From the NCBI GenBank assembly GCA_963921935.1, contig OY998184.1, positions 27,345,067 through 27,409,066 on the forward strand: a stretch of DNA of 64,000 bases, in the 5' to 3' direction. Shown in pieces: positions 55,683 through 64,000 of this stretch. The notes under the pieces were generated by a model. That model did no database searches and was not told the DNA's origin. It was given only the letters and a program-made list of their open reading frames with translations. Positions within the stretch are counted from its first letter, which is position 1; the number at the start of each line of letters is the position of its first letter. The position numbers and the translations under genes were made by a program. The stretch is from Galeruca laticollis (taxonomy: Eukaryota > Arthropoda > Insecta > Coleoptera > Chrysomelidae).

Positions 55683-55758
55683 TATAAAATACCTATTTTA
55701 ACAATATTAATAAAATATCATCACATAATATGGTGCCAGCGTAAAAGTTTGTACTGGA

Positions 55759-57700
55759 ATGGCTGTTTCATTAAAACAACTAAGACATTTCGAACGAGGC
55801 AATAATCCAGACAAAAGTTGGTCAAGATGGAAGCAACGGATAGAATTGTATTGGCAAGTTACTGATATGGAAACGAAACCTGTCTTTAAATAGAAAGCAA
55901 TATTACCGCATATACTTGGAGAACATGGCCTAGAAGATTATAATACTGTTACATTCACAAAAAATGGAAATAATCTCACAGTTCAGATAATATTGAATAA
56001 ATTAACTGAATATTTTGCTCCTTGCAAGCACGAAACCTATATGAAATTTATTTTCTTTACTTGTAATCAGTCAGAGTTCTAGACAATACATCAATATGTG
56101 ACTTTATTAAAGCAGAAAGCAGCTGATTGTGAAATCGGAAATTTACAAGAATCATTGATATGGGACAGGATTGTATGTTGAGTGAAGAATGATGTACTGA
56201 GAGAAAAATTATTGCAGCAGAGAAATTTGTCATTGAATTCTTGTATTTATACAGTGTGACCCATTTAAAATGAAAACACACCTGTAAAATACGCATTCCT
56301 CAATCTTATTGAACAGCTGATGATGACATTAGTGTATAGTACCCTATATGTAATAAGAAGAATCACTTTGCATCAAGCTGCCGGGCTAAAGGAGTCAAGG
56401 AAATAGAAGAGGTAGAGTTTCAATATAATTCTGATGAATGTGAAGACAACTTAGTTATAGATGTAATCAGAGAAGTTAATGAAGTCGGAATGAATGGAGG
56501 AGCTACTTCAAGAGTTCGGACCACCGAAATGTCAGTAAGTGGTGTCAAAATTAAATTTAAATTAGACACTGGGAGTGAAGTAAATATAATTCCTTTACAA
56601 TTCTACATGCAGATCATGAATCATCCTCCTGAATTACAATAGTCTCGAAAATCTTTAGTTACTCATAATAAAAATAAAATTGGAATTACAGGTATCTGTA
56701 TCTTTGATTGTATTTACAGAAGTATCAGAAGAAATTAAACATTTTATAAGACGCATCGATATTATACATGATGTAAACTATTTACCCGGAGTTAGAAATA
56801 AAGCATCTTTTATAATGGAAAAGTATTAAGATATTCTAACGGGGTTGGGGTGTTTGAAAAAGAAATGTACAATACGTTTATAAGAAAATTATATTTCCCA
56901 AATTATTAGATGCAAAAAATCCCATCAGCACTACTTAACGAAATTTTGAGAAAATCAGAAATTCATGATGCAATTGTAAAAACAAGAAGAAACTGAGTGG
57001 CTTCGTCCAATTGTTATCAATAGGAAAAAATGGATCTGTCAGATTGTGTATGGATACTAGACCCCTTAATAAACTCATTATTCGGCAAAGATTGGAGTTA
57101 CCTACAATAGAATCAGTATTTTCTTGGATTAAGGAATGCTACATGGTTCACTGCACTAGATGCTTCAAGTACTTTTTATCAGATAACTCTAGATAAGGCT
57201 AGTTCGTTATTATGTACTTTTCTACCCCATTTGGGAGATACCGATTCCAAAGGCATTTTCCGGCATATCAATGAACTTATATCTGATGGACTTCAATGTA
57301 TATTAGCTTATATAGATGATATTCTTATATTTGGTGCTACCCTAGAAGAACATAATTTGAAATTATGTAATTTGTTAGACAGAGCCAAAAGCTTCAATTT
57401 ACGATTTAACAAAGAAAAAAATGCAGTTAGCTAAGAATAAAATTACATTTCTTAGTTATGATGTATCAGGGTTGAGATTGAGAATAAGAAAGTAGAAACA
57501 ATAAAATGTATGAAAAGAAACAGAAAATGTTAAAGAATTGCAAACATTTTCAGGAACTATGAATTTCGTGAGTCGATTTTTTGCTCAATGTTGCTCAAGA
57601 AACAAGTGGCTTGCGAAATTTTCTTGGACTTGATCTGAAATTGGACCAGAAGAAAAATCATTTCAACGCTTGAAACATTTAAATCAATCATTTCAAAAAC
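55759..57700 (+). pseudogene. Ty3/gypsy-type gag-pol remnant (gypsy-3)
   Basis: ATG at 55759 opens MAVSLKQLRHFERGNNPDKS, then WSRWKQRIELYWQVTD, an insect gypsy gag, interrupted by TAG at about 55890. Farther on, a decayed zinc knuckle (about 56330-56385), a protease site KLDTGSEVNIIPL (about 56550) and RT pieces follow: RPLNKLIIRQRLELPTIESV and ILAYIDDILIFG (YIDD at about 57310). A connection piece (ELQTFSGTMNFVSRF) lies at about 57537. RNase H, integrase and LTRs are missing. TGGTGCCAGCG at 55730 may be the primer site. Many stops: an old copy. Confidence 0.8.
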
Positions 57701-57765
57701 AACTTAAGTCAAATAATATAAATTTTCAGGAAACACTAAAGACTAAATAAAACGAGCTTAAAATA

Positions 57766-57990
57766 GGGGAGAATGCCCTACAGTGGTCACCTTTTTACTT
57801 TGTTGGACATACCTTTTCTCCCATTAGAACTTTTGAAAAAATAATTAAACCATTCAAACCGTTCATTATTTGGCTATAAATTGCCATAGCTAACTTTGCA
57901 AAAAAATAAAAAAAACAACCTATTTCAAAGCAACTTTCTTCTTTTCAAAAATGTGCCCACTGTAGGAAGATAGCGCCTACAGTGGCCACT
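57766..57990 (+). repeat. left end of pogo element with CAGTGGCCAC repeats
   Basis: CTACAGTGGTCACC at the tip (57778) recurs as TGCCCACTGTAGG (57952, inverted) and CCTACAGTGGCCACTA (57975). Likely transposase-binding sites; this is inference. Confidence 0.7.
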
Positions 57991-58122
57991 ATTTTACAAA
58001 AGAATAAAATATTCATGCATATAACGAGTCTTGAGGAACAAACTTTCAAGAAAACATAAAAGTGATATTTTGAAGAAGATAAATAATAAAAAAATATAAT
58101 CTTCAGTCTTCAGTTTGGTCGA

Positions 58123-60104
58123 TTAGTTGATGTTATAAGGGTCCAGATCAATATCGAAGGAAAAGCATCTAGCTGTTCTCAATTTCCATCCAGTATTTCT
58201 CGGTTCAGGTAGATTCAGAACAATGTCTGCCCTTTGTATCACAGGAATATCGTCAACATTTGGAAAAACGAATTTCTTTTCCCTGTATTTTCTTAAAAAC
58301 GACACATTATATTCTTCATCAGGCAGCACCTCTTTGATTTGTCCAACAAAATATTTTATCGTTTTTTTTTTGGTAGCTAACCTCACAGTTTCAAAACTGC
58401 TCACTTCCAAAGGTCTATCGTCATCCTCTTCTTCATCGAAATTCTCAGTAAGTGTGGACGAGGCAAACGAAATGTTCTGCTCACTCTGATCTTCATTTTC
58501 TGATGAGCTAGGGGAAGCAATTTCTGCTAATGGAAGCTTTTTCGTAACCTTGGACTCCAGCTTTTCATCAAGTTCATCCTTGTGCTTCTAAATATTGGGG
58601 GTACTTGTTAAAATTTCGGTTGCCCTCTTCTTCCGTCCACGCTTAGATTGGATTTGTCTTTCTACTTTCGGGAAAACTCTGACCAATTCGGGTGAAAAGT
58701 ATAGAGCACCCTCTTCATCGCCTTGATTGATAATCGGATCCTCTTCGGTTGAGATCTCATCACCTTGAACCAACGTTGGAACTGTTTCAGAAGTAGAGGC
58801 AATCGGACTTGCTTCGTTGGTTGATTGTGTAGTAGATGGCTGAGGTTCAAGTGGTATATCGATGGGTGCTGGCTGGGGCTCAAGTGGTATATCGGTCACT
58901 GATACTGGCAGAAATTCATGTTCCTTGAAACAATTAATAAGCAGATATATACCAGGTCTTTCGAAGGCGGAAACTATATTTTGTGTGCAAAAGGCCTAGC
59001 CACAACTTTGGCCCAAAATCTCGGCAATGTTATAGATATCAATTCGTTTTCCCGGATGATTGCCAATCCAGACTCCACACTCCTTATAATAGTATTTTTA
59101 AGTGGGCCGAAAACATAAACATCCAATGGCTGGAGCTGATGGCTTGTGTGTGGTGGCAATGTAAGCAATATCACATTAGTGGACTTAGCGGTCTCTATTA
59201 CCTCCAAACTAATATGTGAATCATGGTTATCGATGATGAGCAGGACTGGTCGATTTTCAGTAGAACCTGCATGTTTGATAAAGTGGTTTAACCACTGTAA
59301 AAAAATCTCTTTCGAGCTCCATCCTGAAGGATTTGCTGCTCCTACACCTGCAGGTGGGGCTCCAACAACTAACATATGCTGTTTGAAAAATTTCCTTGGA
59401 AATACCAACAGAGGGGGAACTCAGTTTCCAATTGCGTTTATTGCTCTTATCATGGTGACTAGGGTTCCTCGCTCTGCCGAAGTAATCTGGCCGACTTGCT
59501 TTTGGCTTAAAGTAGCAACAACCTTATTTGTACTCTGCACCGTAGTTTAAAGGCGGTTCATCTACATTGTAGATCTGATCGGGGCCAAGTTTACGAAATA
59601 TATAAATATCACTACAGGCTTATTGAATCCCATGGCTCGAGCTAGTGACGTTGCTTCAGAGACCCTTAATGATAAACTAGGGTTTCTCTTCATGAACTAG
59701 TTGAACCATTTGAAGCCAGCAGATTTGTTTGCTTCCCAGCATTCGGGTACCTTTTTCATGTAGAAAGTAGCCAGCTCATATGCAAAACTTTTTACTTGGG
59801 TTGGCGTGAAGCCATGATGAAGATTTGCCAAATGTTTGATGTACGAGCTCAATTATTTTTGTTCTGCAGAAGTAAAGATCTGATGACAAGCATAATTTGG
59901 AGTCAATCTGGGATGCTTGACCTCATTAAAGTCTATATTCTCCATTTGTCCCCTGCGTTTATTGACATATCTTCTCAATGTCGCACGGGGAATATTAAAG
60001 TATTTTACCGCTCTTTGTGTAGACCAGCCGCCCTCTAGTACTTTTTGTACTGCTTCCCGCATTACATGCTCTGGAGTAATTGTCAGTTTCTCACATTCCG
60101 GCAT
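58123..60104 (-). pseudogene. pogo-type transposase (HTH_psq and DDE_1)
   Basis: ATG at 60104 opens MPECEKLTITPEHVMREAV, then the psq helix-turn-helix GGWSTQRAVKYFNIPRATLR. A decayed middle (59850-59410) has readable SAGFKWFN- and NPSLSL-like pieces and a degraded first catalytic motif near 59570. From 59408 the DDE_1 core is open: PPAGVGAANPSGWSSKEIFL, VLLIIDNHDSHI (second Asp), TLPPHTSHQLQPLDVYVFGP (third Asp). A Pro/Ser/Glu-rich linker leads to SPELVRVFPKVE and GRKKRATEILTSTPN, then after a stop IKYFVGQIKEVLPDEEYNVS. The layout is full length but frames are broken several times. Confidence 0.85.
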
Positions 60105-60139
60105 CTATAAAAAAATTAAAGAATTAAAACCGAATTCGT

Positions 60140-60300
60140 TCCCACAGTGGCCACCCCTCAATGACTCCAAAAAGCAGTGGCCACTGTTGGCTAAATCTAC
60201 CATGGCCACTGTACGAATTGTCACTTTTTTTAGAAAAATGGTAGCTATGATATTCGATACGATTTTCAGCAGATGAAAGTAGCAGAAATATATGGCCACT
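60140..60300. repeat. CAGTGGCCAC repeat cluster upstream of pogo transposase
   Basis: ACAGTGGCCACCC (60144), GCAGTGGCCACTGTTGG (60174), ATGGCCACTGTACG (60202) and ATGGCCACT (60292) share the core of the element tips. Confidence 0.75.
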
Positions 60301-60489
60301 AGATACACAATTAATGCTATGGATGTTACTTGGAATAAAATATAAATGATATTGTATAATTTTACTCACAATTTTGAGGAAAACGTAACTTTTTGCGTCG
60401 CAAAACACACACCTTTCACTGCTCGAACTGCACGCGACTGACAAACGCATCGACACTCGACACAGTGCAACGTGGCTGATGCTAATGCG

Positions 60490-62350
60490 CACCTAACAAA
60501 CTAGCGTATAGCGAGCTGCAAGTCACAGATGATCCTAACCAATTAAAAACTACCGAAGTTAGGATCCGTTGGCGCGAAAGTTTAAAAATAATAGCTGCTT
60601 TATTTTGAGAAGAATATTAAATTATTTCAATTAAAACGCATCGTAATTGGTTGTTCCTGGGCAATTCACTGATATTATTTGATATTCAGCTGCACTAAAT
60701 CATAACGACATTGCTACACTGAGATAAAAGAAAAGGGGAGAGAACTGTTTTCCAGTTATTTCAACTTAAGAAAATTTGTTAAATACTCATTTATGTTTAA
60801 GTTATCAAAAAACTTAGACTAATATAGGTATTTTCTTTTTCAAATTAAAATATAAATCGTTTAGTAGGAGAGCCAAAATAATTTAACTTTTCTATTTTCT
60901 CATTGTATCGATCAATTTGCTATTATAGCAATATTAACAATAATTGTTGATATAGTAACAACAAAAAACCGTTTAACAGCATATATCGTTATGATTTAGT
61001 GATCGAATTGAGCAGATTAACTGAGATTTGAAAAAATGGGATGATTAAGAAAATTCTAATTCTTACTTTGATCAAAGTGGAAACGAGAAAAATACTGTTT
61101 TATTTTGACCTATATTTAACAGGGCAAAAAAACTACCAATGTTATTGGGATTGTCTTATAAATTATAATTTATTTATACTTCTTAGATGCCAAATTTAAA
61201 GCTATTTTTTCGACTTCTTCATGACTGGGCTTACAAACACCACTTTTTGATATTTTTTTCTTCTTTGTCGTACAGAACAACCTCCTCTGAGTATTTATTT
61301 TTTTATTGTGTGGAATATTAATATTTTGCGAAGAAGCAGAATTAACAATAAGGTGGTGTTTAGACACTAGTGCTGCAATTGTTGGTGGTATGGGGGCAAT
61401 AGCTTTATCTACAATTTCAAGTTCCTCCAATGAAGTTGTAGCCTCAAGAATTTGCAGAAACTTTATTTTAATTTCATTTTTTTTTCTCTTCAAATTCAAA
61501 TCATTTGAACTATTCTTTTTACATAATTCTTTGAGAATGCAGTCCTCTTCAATGAAATTTTCTTGGACTACGTGCATATGAAGACTATTTTTGTCATCTA
61601 AAAAAATAACATGAGAAGTCATAAAAACTATGAAAAAAGGAAAAATACGTGGATATTTTTTTCTGGGGTGTAATCGAACCGTTACATTTTGTTAGTCAGC
61701 TGCAAGAGATTTCCTAATAAAGTTTCAGTCAATGTATCACTATTTATAATTTTTTAAGTTAAACTCCCATCTCTGTATGGGAAAATGCCACATTTTTGAA
61801 TTGTCTGAAGATTTATAATTGGAGAGGTAGCGATTTCTTGCACTCCTTGCATTCAGAATTCATAATCAATAGAGAAAATAGTTTTGCAACAAAAACTACA
61901 TAAAATAGTACACAATGATAAACGAACGTAAATAAAATTTACATATAATCTTGCACAATGATAAACATTTCTATTCTAGATTCTGCAAAACCTTACAAAA
62001 TTATTTAAAAGTCCGATACCATTGTTGCCAATGCCAGTATACTAAAACTTTAAATACCTCAGAATAGCAAAAATTTTACAAATCAAATATATTCGGAGAT
62101 ATTTGAAAAAGTATAAAATGAATAAATTAGAGAATCGAGTATAGTTAGAAAAGTTTTAAAATTGCCCATAACTTTTTTATCATTATAAAAATTATTTTCT
62201 GTCCCCTTAAAATAAATAATCTTCCATCAGATAATGATTTCGATTTGGCAACGCTGCTTCAATCGTCGACAATATCATTCTTGTTAATTTCCATTGGTTA
62301 GGATCATCCGTGACCCTACAACTCACTAGGCGCTAGTACCTAACAAGGTT
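60490..62350 (-). mobile_element. possible nested element bounded by inverted repeats
   Basis: A block of about 60 bp (ACTAGCG..GCGAGCTGCAAGTCAC, then AGATGATCCTAACCAAT; 60490-60545) recurs inverted at 62289-62350 (ATTGGTTAGGATCATCC). The interval holds a candidate terminal exon at 61170-61597. Removing it would leave a pogo element of about 2.8 kb, an ordinary size. No target duplication was identified. Confidence 0.45.
61170..61597 (-). CDS. candidate terminal exon, unrecognised Lys-rich C terminus
   Basis: On the minus strand an acceptor (CTCATGTTATTTTTTTAG) ends at 61598. The frame that follows (phase 1) is open 142 codons to a stop at 61170. It begins DKNSLHMHVVQENFIEEDCI, has a Lys/Asn-rich stretch, IAPIPPTIAALVSKHHLIV, and ends with a basic run (KKINTQRRLFCTTKKKKISK, then HEEVEKIALNLASKKYK). 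The QRRLF-TTKKK-CKP pattern looks like the C terminus of a transposon-encoded protein, but I cannot name the family. No other exon of it was found. Confidence 0.5.
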
Positions 62351-62819
62351 GGTGGCAGCACGCACCAAGATATAGATTCGCAGAAATTTAAAAGTGTCCA
62401 CTGTAGGAGCATGGCCACTGTAGGGCACTCTCACCTAAATCTGTTTTTAGGGTATGAAACAGTACTGCATTTACACATTTTCTGCAAAGTTTTGGCAACG
62501 AAACTCTCACAGTGACATGGAAAAAAAAATCCTGACTTATGTGGTTTTTGCATGTAACAAATTTATAATTTGTTAAACTATTTTTAAAATGAATACATCT
62601 GGTGTGACTTACGTTGTTTGAAGGTAGTGATGGAAAAAACATGCCATTTATCAATATATAATGAAAAACAATGCAACAAAAAGAACAATCAAAGTATTAT
62701 TCTTACTATAAACTAAAAGATGTGATCAAATTAATGTATATAGTCGTACTCCCCATCGATTTCCACGTTGCTTTCGTCAGTTTCGTCCTCATTTGTGGGC
62801 CATTTTCTCTAAAGAAGAA

Positions 62820-64000
62820 GAATGCTACCTTCCACTTGCTTTAAGTTTTATATTTTTTTGGGATCTATTGGAACGTAGTTATTAGGGTACGCTTTAAATC
62901 TAGGCCATTTTACATTAGCTGTAGCAGTTCTTGCAAACTTAAAAGAATTCTTCATTTGACCGTCAATGTAATGTTCTGTGGAAACCACCCCTTTTTTGGT
63001 TTTTGTCATACTTGAATGCCATGTACGTTGATATTGCAAAACGATACTTTCGGTTCTTTGGGAACTTTTGTCCGACACACACTTTTGTTTTTATAATAAA
63101 CTGGCCACGATTTTGCAAAATCCAATATATGATTGGTTTTCATCAGAATTGCAGAAAAGTTTGGACTCGCACTTGCTATAATAGAGTAGTATTGATCCGG
63201 CACATATATTCTTTATGTACATCAAAATCTTGATCATTTGGAAGAAAGGAATAGCCTCGTATTAGAAATTAATGCGCAATTTTGTGGAATCAAATTGTAT
63301 TAGTTAGAGCCAGAAGAAACTTTGTGACTGTATGGTTTTTGTTCTGATATTGACAATTGTCAGAAAATATAAGAAGCTCTTTTATATTTTCATCAAGAAA
63401 ATTTTCAATGTAGTGCATTATTATTGAGGAAACTTCGTTAGCCCCTTTGTTGGCCATGCCTTCGTGAAAAGTGTGAAATAATGACTTTCTAGTTTTCAAA
63501 TTCTTTATGCCGAAGCAGTTCACCCATAATTGGCGTAGATTAAATACTTCCTGGACAGGGATACAGGGTAAAGGCAGATTTTGCATAAAATCGAAGGTTA
63601 TAGCTGTGCCATTATCGCGTGTTTTAATGAGTTCTTTCACTTCTGATATGTTATTATGATATTTTTTTGCACGCCGTTTGTGGATCTGTGATTCAGCTTC
63701 TGCAATTCGCCTGGCATTTTGGCTTAAACTGGAACTTTTAATTTTAACTGATAATTATTCTTCACAAGTTATACATGTATCCACTGGACTAACAAATCTT
63801 AATGAGAAATTTTCCTTGAAATACTTTGCGGTCCGGATGTCTGTCATTGAATAAGGCGTACATAGTGTTAATATTAAGACAGGCATCTATATATTCAATA
63901 TCTTGCCCAGAATATTGTGCCTGCTTTCGGGGAAATTCGAGAATATGACTATGCATTTTCTTCTGAATTTCTGGAGGTTTTGAATTGGATTTGGGGTGTT
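62820..64000 (-). pseudogene. unclassified insect DDE-type transposase (family X, copy 2)
   Basis: From the window edge the minus strand reads HSHILEFPRKQAQYSGQDIE and YIDACLNINTMYALFNDRH in broken frames. Then comes a 116-codon open stretch (63640-63290) with AITFDFMQNLPLPCIPVQEV, NLRQLWVNCFGIKNLKTR, LFHTFHEGMANKGANEV and ELLIFSDNCQYQNKNHTVT. These contain two likely catalytic Asp residues (FDF and FSDN). A C-terminal part follows (PDQYYSIIASASPNFSAILM, STEHYIDGQMKNSFK, ending PIDPKKI). The MQNLP..IPVQE..HEG block is shared with 43758-46768. The start lies outside the window. Confidence 0.65.

Larger units (their letters stand above)
57766..62435 (-). mobile_element. pogo-type (Tc1/mariner superfamily) element
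   Basis: Inverted ends GGGGAGAATGCCCTACAGTG and GGTGAGAGTGCCCTACAGTG are each flanked by TA (57764-57765 and 62436-62437). CAGTGGCCAC words recur near both ends and upstream of the transposase. The transposase (-) has a psq helix-turn-helix and a DDE_1 domain, the pogo architecture. The 4.67-kb size is large for pogo; a nested insert at about 60490-62350 may explain it. Confidence 0.85.

Noticed and set aside
58918..59550. Plus-strand open frames opposite the pogo transposase
   Set aside because: Antisense shadows of the DDE_1 core.
1..64000. CRISPR arrays, bacterial genes, tRNA or rRNA genes
   Set aside because: None seen. Tandem repeats here are irregular minisatellites without spacers, and the DNA is clearly eukaryotic.

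Overview
This is AT-rich eukaryotic DNA, almost certainly from an insect. The evidence is a dense, nested set of insect-type transposable elements, introns with GT/AG borders, AATAAA poly(A) signals, and no bacterial operons, rRNA or tRNA genes. The species cannot be named from the sequence.

Only two stretches look like host genes. Gene A (+ strand) has an internal phase-1 exon at 5873-6007 and a terminal exon at 17801-17904. About 11.8 kb of intron lies between them, packed with mobile DNA, and a second possible terminal exon sits at 9385-9581. Gene B (+ strand) starts at 47754 with two well-bordered exons whose reading frame runs into what looks like the first cysteine pair of a C2H2 zinc finger. 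The rest of gene B is not seen. Three further orphan terminal-exon-like pieces lie at 31511-31655 (+, psq-type helix-turn-helix), 38873-38993 (-) and 61170-61597 (-).

Layout. 1-5.1 kb: a broken Ty3/gypsy element (-) interrupted by a DD41D Tc1/mariner element, then a piggyBac-like 5' end. 6.2-8.1 kb: a repeat fragment and an LTR element reduced to LTR plus gag (-). 9.8-14.3 kb: a nearly intact, young copia element (-). 15.1-17.1 kb: a 5'-truncated non-LTR element with RNase H (+), then an inverted partner of the 6.2-kb repeat. 18-23.6 kb: non-coding, with a foldback repeat, a direct-repeat/minisatellite complex and a perfect 37-bp-arm hairpin. 23.8-26.8 kb: a deleted PIF/Harbinger element with its MADF partner gene, then an intron-containing IS630/Tc1-type transposase. 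28-31.5 kb: a second gypsy pol (-). 31.8-35.7 kb: a non-LTR element with ORF1, endonuclease and RT (-). 35.7-37.6 kb: copia remains (-). 38-42.2 kb: a DD41D transposase split by about 3.4 kb containing a non-LTR deletion derivative. 43.8-46.8 kb: an unclassified transposase into which a Harbinger element inserted (3-bp duplication). 48.8-50.6 kb: MITEs. 51.1-55.7 kb: a third DD41D element with very long inverted repeats, invaded by a hAT element. 55.8-57.7 kb: a gypsy remnant (+). 57.8-62.4 kb: a pogo-type element with its own nested insert. 62.8-64 kb: a second copy of the unclassified transposase (-).

The genes do not form a pathway. The window is an archive of successive insertions, and its value lies in insertion order, target duplications, unusual hairpins, and a two-copy transposase family that I cannot place with confidence.
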